Shown piece after piece: positions 8,512 through 17,076 of a stretch of DNA of 64,000 nt (position 1 is the first letter of the stretch; the number at the start of each line of letters is the position of its first letter). This stretch comes from Brevibacillus panacihumi (GTDB lineage Bacteria; Bacillota; Bacilli; Brevibacillales; Brevibacillaceae), in NCBI RefSeq assembly GCF_003710985.1, contig NZ_RHHT01000046.1, positions 1-64,000 of the forward strand. The letters run 5' to 3'. The notes beneath the pieces were generated by a model. The model was not told the origin of the DNA, did not search any database, and worked only from the letters and a program-made list of their open reading frames with translations. Both the position numbers and the translations under genes were made by a program.

Positions 8512-8699
8512 GCTGCTCTCTCCCCTCATTTCGAATAGCTGGTCTCCTATGCAGTTATATGGAAGTAATCTCCTCCTTGTCTGGACAAATGCCGCGGTAA
8601 TGGGTGCCTATTTTGTCAGGCGTGTGTATCTGCCCAAGCCGAGTGATGCGGCAGGTACATAGGATGAGGCAGAAAGAAGCATGACAGGAGGCCACAGAG

Positions 8700-9632
8700 T
8701 TGAAGATACTCAGCTTTCATCGAGAGACGCCTTTTCATGAAATACTCCGGGATCTGCAAGGAAAAATTCGCACGAACAGGGAGCGCAAGCCGTGGCGCTG
8801 TTACGAGGATATGGCCTGCATGTGTGTGAGCAAACAGATGTATCGGCTGTTGCAAAAGCATGTTGAACGCTATCAGCCGACGGTCGAAGAAAACTTGACG
8901 GTCAGTGTGCATGCGGAAGAAGAGATTCCCTGGGGCGTGCAGTACGTAGGGGCGCAGCGGCGCTGGAAGAAGGGGATGGGAGCCGGAATCAAGATCGGTG
9001 TCATTGATACCGGGATTTCGGGCGAGCATTTCGAATTAAGGCATCGTTTAAAAGGCGGAGTAGATTTTGTCGGAGGCAAACGCAACGGGCACGGGACACA
9101 TGTAGCCGGGATCATCGTCGCAGAGATGAACCAGCGGGGGATCGTCGGTGTTTCTCCCGAATCGCATATCTATGACATCCGCGCCTTTGATGAAGAGGGG
9201 AGATCTTCGCTTGCGACGATACTGCGTGCCATTCACTGGTCGATTGACAATCAGATGGACATTATCAATATGAGCTTTGGGATGCCGCAGTACAGCGAAG
9301 CTTTGGCCCGCGTCATCAAAAAGGCGAATGACAGGGGAATCGTAATGGTTGCCTCGGCCGGAAACAACGGTGGAGAAGTCGAGTATCCCGCCCGATACGA
9401 TCAGGTGATTGGCGTGAGCGCGATCGATCAGAACGGCAAGCTGGCTTCCTTCAGTTCCCGCGGGAAAGGAGCAAATCGGAAGGCGCCAGGAGTCGATATA
9501 TTGTCAACCTGGCCGGGAAATCAGTTCCGCAAGCTAAACGGCACCTCGATGGCAGCGCCGCATGTGACGGGACTGATGGCTCTGCAGATGGCCCGCCGAG
9601 TCCGCTCCTCCAAGGCCAAAGCAACCGTATAG
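8700..9632 (+). CDS. Subtilisin-like serine protease (S8), probably cytosolic
   Basis: A 310-residue subtilase with the catalytic triad D103 (VIDTGI), H131 (GHGTHVAGI) and S283 (GTSMAAPH), and oxyanion Asn near 222 (ASAGNN). The first 75 residues form a short N-terminal extension without a hydrophobic signal peptide, so it is likely intracellular or exported by another route. Start is a TTG with AGGAGG eight bases upstream. It differs from classical intracellular subtilisin in a longer, Cys-containing N-terminus. Monocistronic, with a terminator at 9642. Substrates unknown. Confidence 0.92.
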   Translation: MKILSFHRETPFHEILRDLQGKIRTNRERKPWRCYEDMACMCVSKQMYRLLQKHVERYQPTVEENLTVSVHAEEEIPWGVQYVGAQRRWKKGMGAGIKIGVIDTGISGEHFELRHRLKGGVDFVGGKRNGHGTHVAGIIVAEMNQRGIVGVSPESHIYDIRAFDEEGRSSLATILRAIHWSIDNQMDIINMSFGMPQYSEALARVIKKANDRGIVMVASAGNNGGEVEYPARYDQVIGVSAIDQNGKLASFSSRGKGANRKAPGVDILSTWPGNQFRKLNGTSMAAPHVTGLMALQMARRVRSSKAKATV

Positions 9633-9641
9633 AAAAAGGAG

Positions 9642-9673
9642 AAGACCCCAGGGAATGGCTGCCCAGGGGTCTT
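9642..9673. terminator. Hairpin terminator after the subtilase gene
   Basis: AAGACCCC (9642-9649) pairs with GGGGTCTT (9666-9673), with an inner GGG/CCC pair; moderately T-rich afterwards. It lies between convergent genes. Confidence 0.75.
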
Positions 9674-9689
9674 GCTTGTTGGCACATCG

Positions 9690-10016
9690 TCATTGATGGA
9701 CTTTGGTATCGTGATCTTGCTGAACGCGGAACCATATATTAAGATCATTAATGAGACTGGCTAATTCATGAATTTCGCTGTTCAATTCACAAGAGCGGAC
9801 GAAGTTTTCCTCTTCTGACATTTGCCGGGTCTTCTCGATGATGATCGCTTCCAGCTGGAGAATGCGGTCAGGGATGGTGGCACGAATCTCCTCCCAGGCC
9901 AGCAACATGTCCGCGCGCTCTTCGCTTGTGTACTCCTCCCACTCCAATGGGACCCACGGCAGCGAAATGCCGAGTCGTTCATCGTGTTTGAATGCGTAAC
10001 GCAATAGTACGTTCAC
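9690..10016 (-). CDS. Hypothetical helical protein, 108 aa
   Basis: A soluble, acidic protein, mostly helix, with a likely coiled-coil between about residues 50 and 100 (ILQLEAIIIEKTRQMSEEEN). No signal peptide, membrane helix or motif I recognise. The GTG start overlaps the GGAGAGGAG site closely; a TTG four codons later has better spacing, so the start is uncertain. Convergent with the subtilase gene and divergent from the DUF188 gene. Confidence 0.65.
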   Translation of the reverse strand: MNVLLRYAFKHDERLGISLPWVPLEWEEYTSEERADMLLAWEEIRATIPDRILQLEAIIIEKTRQMSEEENFVRSCELNSEIHELASLINDLNIWFRVQQDHDTKVHQ

Positions 10017-10089
10017 TCCTCTCCATTCTCATCATATCAAAAAAAGTGCCTGATTGGGGAGAGAAAAGAGCAGGAAAGGGTGGCTGCCC

Positions 10090-10542
10090 ATGCTTGAGCG
10101 CCGCATCCTGATCGATGCAGACGCCTGTCCTCGCCAGGCCTTGGCGATTGCACAATCACTCAGTGAAGAGAAGAGCTGGCGATGCCTGACCTTCGCCAGC
10201 CTGAACCACCAGCTGCAAGGAGATAACCACATCGTGGTTGACGCAGGTCCGCAGGCTGTCGATATGAAACTGGCAAACGAAACACGGGCGGGAGACATCG
10301 TTGTCACGCAGGATATCGGTTTGGCAGCGCTGGTGATGGGGAAAAAAGCACTGCCGCTTACTCCGCACGGCTTGATTTTCGATCCCGAAAGGATTGCCTT
10401 TCACCTGGAAGAGCGCAACGAAAAAGCCCGTTTTCGGCGTGGAGGGGGCAGAACGCGCGGTCCTCACGCCCGGACCAGGGAAGACGATCAGCGATTCGCC
10501 GCTTCTTTGCGTGAACTGATGGATAGGGAGATCTCCTTATGA
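10090..10542 (+). CDS. DUF188 family protein (YaiI/YqxD)
   Basis: A 150-residue protein of the UPF0178 family. It opens with RRILIDADACP, the signature acidic motif of this PIN/NYN-like fold, and continues with GDIVVTQDIGLAALVM and a C-terminal HARTREDD block rich in Arg/Gly. The fold predicts a metal-dependent nuclease, but activity is not established for the family. The ATG at 10090 follows AGGAAAGGG. Its stop overlaps the next gene by four bases (ATGA), implying coupled translation with the PAP2 phosphatase. Confidence 0.85.
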   Translation: MLERRILIDADACPRQALAIAQSLSEEKSWRCLTFASLNHQLQGDNHIVVDAGPQAVDMKLANETRAGDIVVTQDIGLAALVMGKKALPLTPHGLIFDPERIAFHLEERNEKARFRRGGGRTRGPHARTREDDQRFAASLRELMDREISL

Positions 10543-11216
10543 CGCGGCATGCGGAAAAAGGCGCCCTCCTCGGTGCATTTGTTTTTTTGATCTTGTCCGT
10601 GTTGTTGGTTGGCTTACATATCAGCGGTCTGCTCATTTCGCTTGATCAGACTGCATTCGAATGGGTGTCTGCAATCAGAACGGATTGGTTGACAGCCTTT
10701 CTTGGAATGCTTACATTTTGGGGCGGGGGCATTGCTTTGGCTCTCGTCGGGCTGATTGTCATGCTGGTCTGCTTCTGTAAGGGACAGCGTGTCGAAGCGC
10801 TGGTGATCTTTCTCACTTTGCTATCGGCTTTTTTGCTGAATGAAGGAATGAAGGCGTATTTTGCCCGGCCGCGCCCGACGTTGTTTCACCTGGTAGAGTT
10901 GCCGGCCTCCTTTTCCTTCCCAAGCGGTCATGCGATGGTCGGAACCGCCTTTTACCTGTTGCTGGCAGTCGTTCTGCACAATGGGCTCAGGGACAAGAAC
11001 TGGTCTTGGCTGATTCAGCCCGCAGCAATCCTGCTGGTCATCTTGATCGCATCGAGCCGGGTGTACCTGGGGGTTCATTATTTCAGCGATGTGATTTGCG
11101 GCTTTAGCCTGTCTATCATGGTTTACTTTTTTTCGCGGTTTGCCCTCGCGCAGTGGAGCGACAGGCATCGTGATCGTGAAGCGCCTGCCGTCCTCGAATC
11201 AGTACGAGAGGGGTAA
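10539..11216 (+). CDS. PAP2-family membrane phosphatase
   Basis: A 225-residue integral membrane phosphatase with about six helices and the three PAP2 motifs: KAYFARPRP, SFPSGHA and SRVYLGVHYFSDV. These form the active site facing the outside of the membrane. Family members dephosphorylate undecaprenyl pyrophosphate, phosphatidylglycerol phosphate or phosphatidic acid; which one applies here cannot be told. Coupled to the DUF188 gene by a four-base overlap. The candidate terminator lies inside the 3' end of the convergent LysR gene. Confidence 0.9.
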   Translation: MTRHAEKGALLGAFVFLILSVLLVGLHISGLLISLDQTAFEWVSAIRTDWLTAFLGMLTFWGGGIALALVGLIVMLVCFCKGQRVEALVIFLTLLSAFLLNEGMKAYFARPRPTLFHLVELPASFSFPSGHAMVGTAFYLLLAVVLHNGLRDKNWSWLIQPAAILLVILIASSRVYLGVHYFSDVICGFSLSIMVYFFSRFALAQWSDRHRDREAPAVLESVREG

Positions 11217-11233
11217 CCTTAAGGTCTGTAAAA

Positions 11234-12115
11234 CTACGTCCGATAACCAAACTCTCTCATCAAGCCCAGCCATTTTTCTACGCTGGGCTTGTTCTTCTTG
11301 TCGCGGGGCAGCACGATATAGGCGGAGCGCTTGGGAGGCTTGTTTCCTGTGATGGCCAATTCCTTCAGCGTGCCTGCCGCCAGCTCGGCTTGAACGGTGG
11401 AGCGGGTCAACAGACTGACTCCCAATCCTTCCTTTACAAGATCGATCGCCAGCTCCGCTTTGTCTACATTGAGCCGCGGGACGTAGTTTCGCGGCAACGT
11501 TTGCCGGATCCATTCATTAAAGGGAGGACCCCAGCTCATGTAGAGGAGAGGAAGATGGCGAAGCTCGCTCGCATCTACTTGATTGGTAGCCGCGTATGTA
11601 CTGTCGGAGGCGCATACCAGCACCACTTCGTCCTCCCATGTCGGGATGACATCGAAATTCGGCAGGGAAGGCGGGACGTAGACGATGCCGATCTGGATGA
11701 CATTGTCCAGCAGGTACTGAATGACGTCCGAGGAGCGTCCGGTTTTGGTGCTTAGGGCAATCGACGGGTAGCGGTAGTGATACGCTTTCAATATAGGTTC
11801 AAGCGTCGAAGTCCAGATGGCATTCAGACTTCCGACGGACAAGTAGTCTTCATACGGCTGCAGCGAGGCAACTTCGTTCACGGCTTCATGTGAGAGCTGC
11901 AGGATGCGTTCGGCATACGGCAGAAGCGTCAAGCCGGCCTGCGTGATTTCCACGCTGCGCTTGTCGCGGATAAAGAGCGGCTTCCCCACCTTTTCCTCCA
12001 ATTGTTTGATTCGCATGGTGACAGTCGATTGGACCAGGTGAAGCATCTCGGCTGCCTTGGTGAAGTTTTTCGTCTGGGCTAATGTATAAAATGCGCGCAA
12101 TTGTTCAAAGTCCAT
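11234..12115 (-). CDS. LysR family transcriptional regulator
   Basis: A 293-residue LysR protein. Residues 1-60 are the winged HTH (FEQLRAFYTLAQTKNFTKAA, then QSTVTMRIKQLEE), followed by the linker helix and a periplasmic-binding-like effector domain (about 90-290). It is divergent from the MFS transporter at 12251, with 135 bases between them and a T-N11-A dyad next to its own start, so it probably regulates both itself and the transporter in response to a transported compound. AGAGGGA provides the ribosome site. Confidence 0.93.
   Translation of the reverse strand: MDFEQLRAFYTLAQTKNFTKAAEMLHLVQSTVTMRIKQLEEKVGKPLFIRDKRSVEITQAGLTLLPYAERILQLSHEAVNEVASLQPYEDYLSVGSLNAIWTSTLEPILKAYHYRYPSIALSTKTGRSSDVIQYLLDNVIQIGIVYVPPSLPNFDVIPTWEDEVVLVCASDSTYAATNQVDASELRHLPLLYMSWGPPFNEWIRQTLPRNYVPRLNVDKAELAIDLVKEGLGVSLLTRSTVQAELAAGTLKELAITGNKPPKRSAYIVLPRDKKNKPSVEKWLGLMREFGYRT
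11262..11290 (+). terminator. Possible terminator for the PAP2 transcript inside the LysR coding end
   Basis: AAGCCCAGC (11262-11270) and GCTGGGCTT (11282-11290) form a perfect nine-base stem, followed by GTTCTTCTTG, which is only moderately T-rich. No other terminator separates the convergent genes. Confidence 0.4.
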
Positions 12116-12130
12116 CCTGGATGATCCCTC

Positions 12131-12149
12131 TTATCTAAATAATTGATAA
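12131..12149. promoter_or_regulatory. Candidate LysR operator
   Basis: TTATC (12131-12135) and GATAA (12145-12149) form an inverted repeat that contains the LysR T-N11-A pattern, about 16 bases upstream of the regulator's start and within the divergent promoter region. Confidence 0.45.
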
Positions 12150-12250
12150 CCATATACAAAATTGTTCGTTTCCCAAAGTATACCTTGTTCTTTAAGCTGG
12201 GAGTATCCCTAAACTTTTTTCGGGAGAAGTGAGAGAGAGGCGTATTGGAC

Positions 12251-13465
12251 ATGAAGCGGGAAGTATGGAGGGAGACTCCGCTGGCAGTCAAGCTGCTGCT
12301 ATCTACCTCCTTTATGATGAACTTGGGTTTTTATGCGTTGATCCCTTATCTCACCCTGCATTTGACCGGAAGCATAGGCTGGACCCTGGCCATGGCCGCT
12401 CTCGTCTTGAGCGTGAGGCAATTTTCCCAGCAGGGATTTGCCTTCCTCGGGGGAGCTATGGCGGATTTATTCGGGTATAAAGGAACGATGGTCATCGGAA
12501 TGCTTGTCCGTGCCGTCGGCTTTGCCATGTTTGCGTACTGTACGGAAGCCTGGCATTTCTTTTTGGCAGCCATTTTGTCCGGACTTGGCGGTTCGCTGTT
12601 CGACCCGGCCGTTTCAGCAGCTTTTGCCGTTCATACGCCTGATTCGGTGCGCAAGGAAGTATTTGCGTTTCGCAACGTATTGGGAAATATCGGCGTCGTA
12701 GGCTCGCAGCTCGTCGGCACAGCTTTGTCCGTCGTAGATTTTACGTACCTGTCGCTATTTGCCGGAGGTATTTTCGCGCTGTGCGGGCTGCTGTTGTTCC
12801 TGCTTCTACCCCCGATTGCGGCGAAAAATACTCGTTACAGCGTCTGGGAGAGCATGTCGCATGTGTTGAAAGACAGGCAATTCGTCAGATTTACGATCAT
12901 TCTTATGGGCTATTATTACTTAAATATGCAAATTTTCCTGACGATTCCCCGGTTTGTGGAGGACGTGACAGGCGATACCTTTTATGTAGGGGTCGTGTTA
13001 TCGACCGTTTCGATCTCTGTCATCCTTTTGCAAATGCAAGTGACACGCTGGCTGGAGGGCTTTCAGCAGCGTTTGACTCTGATCGGGATCGGCGCTCTGG
13101 TGATGGGCGTCGGGTTGTTCATGCTGGCTTTTGCCGATTCGCTTTGGCTGATGCTGATCAATGTATTTCTGTACGCTTTGGGGACGATGATCTCTGTACC
13201 CAATATGGTAGAGATGGTGCCGCGCTTTGCCCCCAAAGAGATGGTGGGCGCTTACTACGGCTTTAATGGCTACTCGGTGGCCATTGGCGGTTCTGTAGGG
13301 CAAATCGTGGGAGGCTGGGTCTATGACATGGGCCATCGCCTGGCGATGCCATGGATGCCATGGATGATTTGTCTCATCGTCGGACTCATCGTAGCCTGGA
13401 AGCTGTACCAGATGGAGCGGGATGCAGGACGATTTGAAAAGGATGTAAAAATGGCAAATTTATGA
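12251..13465 (+). CDS. Major facilitator superfamily transporter
   Basis: A 404-residue MFS protein with about twelve helices and the loop 2-3 motif region (GAMADLFGYKGTMVIGMLVRA, a variant of GxxxDRxGRR). It resembles drug/H+ antiporters such as the MdtG/YttB group; substrate unknown. The ATG at 12251 is chosen over a TTG two codons upstream because the GAGAGAGAGG site is ten bases away. Probable target of the divergent LysR regulator. Confidence 0.9.
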   Translation: MKREVWRETPLAVKLLLSTSFMMNLGFYALIPYLTLHLTGSIGWTLAMAALVLSVRQFSQQGFAFLGGAMADLFGYKGTMVIGMLVRAVGFAMFAYCTEAWHFFLAAILSGLGGSLFDPAVSAAFAVHTPDSVRKEVFAFRNVLGNIGVVGSQLVGTALSVVDFTYLSLFAGGIFALCGLLLFLLLPPIAAKNTRYSVWESMSHVLKDRQFVRFTIILMGYYYLNMQIFLTIPRFVEDVTGDTFYVGVVLSTVSISVILLQMQVTRWLEGFQQRLTLIGIGALVMGVGLFMLAFADSLWLMLINVFLYALGTMISVPNMVEMVPRFAPKEMVGAYYGFNGYSVAIGGSVGQIVGGWVYDMGHRLAMPWMPWMICLIVGLIVAWKLYQMERDAGRFEKDVKMANL

Positions 13466-13552
13466 AAACGCAGTTGCGGTGAAACATTTTCCTTGGGCCT
13501 ATCGTATATAACGGTATAGGAATGGGCTAAAAGGAAAGTGAGGGACGATTTC

Positions 13553-13663
13553 ATGGAAGATATGAAAAAACTAAAGCGGATGCTGCTAGTTACGAGTTCC
13601 CTGGGATTTGCTGTTTTTGCCATGGTTGTCATAACAGAAATTGTGAGCATCTCCTCTGTATAG
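13553..13663 (+). CDS. Small membrane peptide, 36 aa
   Basis: ATG with GTGAGGGA upstream opens a 36-residue frame: basic N-terminus (MKKLKRM) then one hydrophobic helix (LLVTSSLGFAVFAMVVITEI). Topology would be N-in. It sits alone between the MFS gene and a terminator at 13682. No family recognised. Coding status is inferred from the ribosome site, the positive-inside pattern and the clean downstream terminator. Confidence 0.6.
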   Translation: MEDMKKLKRMLLVTSSLGFAVFAMVVITEIVSISSV

Positions 13664-13681
13664 GAGTTTATAGGTATCATC

Positions 13682-13736
13682 AAAAAAGCTTGTGCTTATT
13701 CCCTGGCCGTTGCGGCAGGGAGGCACAAGCTTTTTT
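13682..13736. terminator. Bidirectional terminator
   Basis: AAAAAAGCTTGTGC (13682-13695) pairs perfectly with GCACAAGCTTTTTT (13723-13736); it closes the small membrane peptide gene and the RocR-type gene. Confidence 0.92.
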
Positions 13737-13746
13737 ATTTGCATCG

Positions 13747-15156
13747 TCACGAGCGGCGAAGTCCCAGTTTTTTTACACGGTATTGCAGGCTCTGGCGGCT
13801 GATCTGAAGTTCTTTGGCCGCGTGGGAGAGGTTGCCGTCATGCTTGTCGACGATGCGGCGGATATAGGAGGCTTCGTACTCCTCCATGACTTCCCTGAGC
13901 GATTTCTCCTGCTCCGGCATGGGATAGACCGGTTCGGCAGGTTGGACAATGCTGGCAGGAGTTCGCCTCAGCAAGGGAAGAGGCAGGTGCTCGAGTGTAA
14001 TAAGCGTTTCTTCCCCCATCAGATTCATGGCGCCTTCGATCAAATGCTGCAGCTCGCGGATGTTCCCCGGCCAATCGTGCTGGTAGAAAAACTGCATCAC
14101 CTCTGGACTTACTCCCGTTACATCCATTTGAAAGAGTGAATTGTACTTCCTTGTAAAATGATCCACCAAGGCCGGAATATCTTCCTTGCGCTCTCGCAAT
14201 GGAGGAACCAGAAGGGTAACGACGCCGAGCCGATAGAAAAGATCCTTGCGCAGACGCTGATGGGCAATCGCCTCGACTGGATCTTCATTCATGGCAGCCA
14301 CAATCCGCACATCGATCGCACGGTCCTTCGTATCTCCGATGCGACGGATTGTCTTCTCCTGCAACGCACGCAACAATTTAGCCTGCAGAGGCATACTAAG
14401 GGCATTGATTTCGTCGAGAAAAAGCGTCCCGCCCTCCGCTTGCTCAAAGAGTCCGGGGCGCTCTATGGCCCCAGTAAAGGCTCCACGCGCAGTACCGAAC
14501 AGCAGCCCTTCGATCAGCGAATCAGGGAGGGCTGCACAATTTTGCGAAATAAACGGGCGTGCGGCACGTTGACTGGCATTGTGAATGCTCTGCACGAACA
14601 GTTCTTTTCCGGCTCCTGTCTCACCGACCACCAGAATGGAGGAGGAGGTGCGGGCTGCACGTCTCGCGTTTGCCACAACGTCTTGCAGTGAAGCGCTGTT
14701 TCCGATAATGTCGGCAAAGGTATATCCTGCTCCGGTCCTCTCCTGGATATTTTCACGGATGAGCCGTTCCATTTTCGTCACATCATTGGCGATTTCTACG
14801 GCACCGATCAACTCGCCATTTTCTACGAGCGGGAGAGTATGATTGATGGTTGTGATTTCCTTTCGTTTGCCGTTGTAGTAGGTCTGTCTGGTATTGCGGA
14901 TCCCTTTTCCGGTCTGCAAGCAGGTCAGAAGAGTACTTTCTTGACCGGCGGGGAAGCGAAAAACCTCCGTAAGCGGCTTGTACAAGACGTCCTGCCGCTT
15001 CATTGCTTCCAGCTCGGTCATTTTCCGGTTGTAGAGAATCGTCATTCCGTTGGCATCAATGACATGGACGCCTTCGTTGATCTCATTCAAAATTTGCTCA
15101 TAGATCCGCAACAGCGTGTCGGCAGCGGGTTGATTCACAGGGGTCGACACAGCCAT
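13747..15156 (-). CDS. rocR: Sigma-54-dependent transcriptional activator (RocR-like)
   Basis: A 469-residue enhancer-binding protein. An N-terminal PAS-like sensor (about 20-120, with [20 protein letters not shown]) is followed by the AAA+ domain (about 150-380) with Walker A GETGAGKE, the sigma-54 contact loop GAFTGA and Walker B GGTLFLDE, and a C-terminal Fis-type HTH ([19 protein letters not shown]). The start at 15156 gives the usual length and has AAGGAAAGGCGGTGA upstream. It is divergent from rocD; two dyads and a -24/-12 promoter lie between. By analogy with B. subtilis RocR it would respond to arginine breakdown products such as ornithine or citrulline. Confidence 0.9.
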   Translation of the reverse strand: MAVSTPVNQPAADTLLRIYEQILNEINEGVHVIDANGMTILYNRKMTELEAMKRQDVLYKPLTEVFRFPAGQESTLLTCLQTGKGIRNTRQTYYNGKRKEITTINHTLPLVENGELIGAVEIANDVTKMERLIRENIQERTGAGYTFADIIGNSASLQDVVANARRAARTSSSILVVGETGAGKELFVQSIHNASQRAARPFISQNCAALPDSLIEGLLFGTARGAFTGAIERPGLFEQAEGGTLFLDEINALSMPLQAKLLRALQEKTIRRIGDTKDRAIDVRIVAAMNEDPVEAIAHQRLRKDLFYRLGVVTLLVPPLRERKEDIPALVDHFTRKYNSLFQMDVTGVSPEVMQFFYQHDWPGNIRELQHLIEGAMNLMGEETLITLEHLPLPLLRRTPASIVQPAEPVYPMPEQEKSLREVMEEYEASYIRRIVDKHDGNLSHAAKELQISRQSLQYRVKKLGLRRS

Positions 15157-15212
15157 TTCACCGCCTTTCCTTGTATCCTGATCATAGCATAAGCAAAATA
15201 CATGCAAACAGA

Positions 15213-15259
15213 TTTTGCTGCAAAAATATTCGGCATGAAAAACTGCAAAAAATTTTTGC
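15213..15259. promoter_or_regulatory. Candidate activator-binding dyads (RocR upstream sites)
   Basis: Two similar palindromes, TTTTGCTGCAAAA (15213-15225) and GCAAAAAATTTTTGC (15245-15259), are about 32 bases apart centre to centre, about three helical turns. They lie 40-90 bases upstream of the -24/-12 promoter, where sigma-54 activators bind. Confidence 0.65.
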
Positions 15260-15298
15260 TTCATCATCAGGAAGCATTGCTATTGCTGGTCGGGTGAT

Positions 15299-15316
15299 TT
15301 GGCATCATTCTTGCTA
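15299..15316 (+). promoter_or_regulatory. Sigma-54 (-24/-12) promoter of rocD
   Basis: TTGGCATCATTCTTGCTA matches the consensus TGGCAC-N5-TTGCW with one change. The invariant GG (15301-15302) and GC (15313-15314) are separated by exactly ten bases. Confidence 0.88.
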
Positions 15317-15365
15317 TTCTCTAACAATCAAGAAAGGTTTCAATTCTGGAAGGAGGCAGCACGAA

Positions 15366-16577
15366 ATGAACAAGACGAAAACCGTCATCGAACAAACGGA
15401 GAAATATGGAGCCCATAACTACCATCCACTTCCGATCGTGATCAATCGCGCGGAGGGTGTGTGGGTGTACGATCCGGAGGGCAACAAATACCTGGACATG
15501 CTGAGTGCCTATTCTGCGCTGAACCAGGGGCATCGCCATCCGCGCATCATCCAGGCTTTGAAGGATCAGGCAGACAAGGTGACGCTTACTTCCCGCGCCT
15601 TTTACAACGATCAACTGGGCGAATTCTACGCGAAGCTGTCAGCCTTGACAGGCAAGGATATGATCCTGCCGATGAATACGGGAGCCGAAGCGGTGGAGAC
15701 GGCGATCAAAGCGGTGCGCCGCTGGGCCTATGATGTGAAGAAGGTAGAGGCGGACAGAGCCGAGATCATTGTTTGTGAAGGAAATTTCCACGGCCGGACT
15801 GTGACTGTGACCTCCTTCTCCTCAGCGGAAGAATATCGCCGCGGATTTGGACCATTTACCCCGGGATTCAAGATCATCCCTTATGGAGATATAGAGGCGC
15901 TGAAAAAAGCCATCACTCCGAATACTGCTGCTTTCATGCTGGAGCCGATCCAGGGAGAAGCCGGTATCATCATCCCGCCGGATGGTTTTCTAAAAGAGGC
16001 GTATGAGGTGTGCAAATCACATAACGTGTTACTGGTAAGTGACGAGATCCAGACCGGATTTGGCCGTACCGGCAAGCTCTTCGCGAGCGACTGGGAGGGT
16101 GTCAAGCCAGATATGTACATCATGGGCAAAGCCCTGGGTGGCGGAGTGTTCCCGATCTCGGCTGTGGCTGCAGACCAAGAGATCCTCGGCGTTTTCGAAC
16201 CAGGCTCCCACGGTTCGACATTTGGCGGCAATCCGTTGGGATGTGCAGTAGCTATCGCGGCTATGGATGTCCTGGAAGACGAGGGACTGGTTCAGCGATC
16301 ACTGGAAATGGGCGAGTACTTCCTGAAAAAGCTGCAGGAAATCGAAAACCCTATGATCCAGGAAATCCGCGGACGCGGATTGTTCATTGGGCTTGAACTC
16401 AAAACGGCGGCTCGTCCGTATTGCGAGCGACTGAAAGAACTGGGACTGCTGTGCAAAGAAACACATGAAACGACGATTCGTTTTGCGCCGCCTTTGGTCA
16501 TATCCAAGGAAGACCTGGATTGGTCCATCGAGCGGATCAAGCAAGTGCTGCACACTACACAAACAGCAAAGGCGTAA
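15366..16577 (+). CDS. rocD: Ornithine aminotransferase
   Basis: A 403-residue class III PLP enzyme that converts ornithine and 2-oxoglutarate to glutamate semialdehyde and glutamate in arginine catabolism. Fold-type I motifs are present: [44 protein letters not shown] (PLP-binding Asp) and the Schiff-base Lys in IMGKALGGG. The ATG at 15366 has AAGGAGG upstream. The sigma-54 promoter and divergent RocR-like activator give the same control logic as the roc regulon of B. subtilis. Monocistronic here; rocE, rocF and rocA are not in the window. Confidence 0.95.
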   Translation: MNKTKTVIEQTEKYGAHNYHPLPIVINRAEGVWVYDPEGNKYLDMLSAYSALNQGHRHPRIIQALKDQADKVTLTSRAFYNDQLGEFYAKLSALTGKDMILPMNTGAEAVETAIKAVRRWAYDVKKVEADRAEIIVCEGNFHGRTVTVTSFSSAEEYRRGFGPFTPGFKIIPYGDIEALKKAITPNTAAFMLEPIQGEAGIIIPPDGFLKEAYEVCKSHNVLLVSDEIQTGFGRTGKLFASDWEGVKPDMYIMGKALGGGVFPISAVAADQEILGVFEPGSHGSTFGGNPLGCAVAIAAMDVLEDEGLVQRSLEMGEYFLKKLQEIENPMIQEIRGRGLFIGLELKTAARPYCERLKELGLLCKETHETTIRFAPPLVISKEDLDWSIERIKQVLHTTQTAKA

Positions 16578-16590
16578 TAAATATCTGGAT

Positions 16591-16635
16591 AAGACTGCTT
16601 TAGGTGGAAATTTCCGCTTACAAGCAGTCTTTTTC
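16591..16635 (+). terminator. Terminator of rocD
   Basis: AAGACTGCTT (16591-16600) and AAGCAGTCTT (16622-16631) are perfect inverse arms, followed by TTT; an inner dyad lengthens the stem. Confidence 0.88.
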
Positions 16636-16663
16636 ACTTTTTCTTTCGACAAATATCGACTAA

Positions 16664-16774
16664 TTGTGGATATCTTTGTCAACGATATGCACAGTGGCGT
16701 TGCCAGCTTTTATTGCAGTTGCTCACAGCTTGCCCACAAGATACCCACATGATGCCCACAAGTCCTGTGGATAG
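16664..16774. promoter_or_regulatory. Cluster of DnaA-box-like sequences upstream of sda
   Basis: Against TTATCCACA (reverse TGTGGATAA): TGTGGATAT at 16665-16673 and TGTGGATAG at 16766-16774 have one mismatch each. TTGCCCACA (16730-16738) and ATACCCACA (16741-16749) have two, and ATGCCCACA (16752-16760) three. The last strong box lies just upstream of the sda -35. DnaA is known to act on sda in B. subtilis. Confidence 0.65.
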
Positions 16775-16782
16775 AGGAACGA

Positions 16783-16811
16783 TTGTTCGATGTACAAGCA
16801 TTTGATAAAAT
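16783..16811 (+). promoter_or_regulatory. Probable sigma-A promoter of sda
   Basis: TTGTTC (16783-16788) and TAAAAT (16806-16811) with a 17-base spacer; the start codon follows about 30 bases later. Confidence 0.5.
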
Positions 16812-16842
16812 GGGCTCAACACAAGGATGGGGGTGAGCAAGG

Positions 16843-16980
16843 GTGAAATACATGAGCGATCAAATGTTGATAGAAGTGTATCATCGTGCTATCGACCTTC
16901 AATTGGACGCAGCTTTTATTGAACTGCTGAGCCTTGAATTAAAACATCGCAACATATCCATTACAAAAGCTAGTGCCTGA
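16843..16980 (+). CDS. sda: Sda-family checkpoint inhibitor of sporulation kinases
   Basis: A 45-residue helical-hairpin protein. MSDQMLIEVYHRAIDLQLDA then FIELLSLELKHRNI aligns with B. subtilis Sda (core LSDELLIESYFKA then FIELIENEIKRRS). Sda binds the DHp domain of KinA/KinB and blocks the phosphorelay when replication is disturbed. The GTG start has GGGGGTGAG upstream; an internal ATG three codons later is also possible. The upstream DnaA-box-like cluster matches the known logic of coupling sda expression to replication initiation. Confidence 0.88.
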   Translation: MKYMSDQMLIEVYHRAIDLQLDAAFIELLSLELKHRNISITKASA

Positions 16981-17018
16981 TCACTGATCGTTCATAGAGA
17001 AGCCGTGCATTCGACGGC

Positions 17019-17058
17019 AAAAAGCCATCCACTTTTCATGCAAGTGATGGCTTTTTTT
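17019..17058. terminator. Bidirectional terminator after sda
   Basis: AAAAAGCCATCCACTT (17019-17034) pairs with AAGTGATGGCTTTTT (17042 onward) with one bulged C. Confidence 0.85.
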
Positions 17059-17076
17059 CTCGTTCGATTCAGGTTT

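Noticed and set aside
13342-13372. Short ATGCCATGG tandem copy
   Set aside because: It is inside the MFS coding sequence, encodes MPWMPWM and is too short to be a meaningful repeat.
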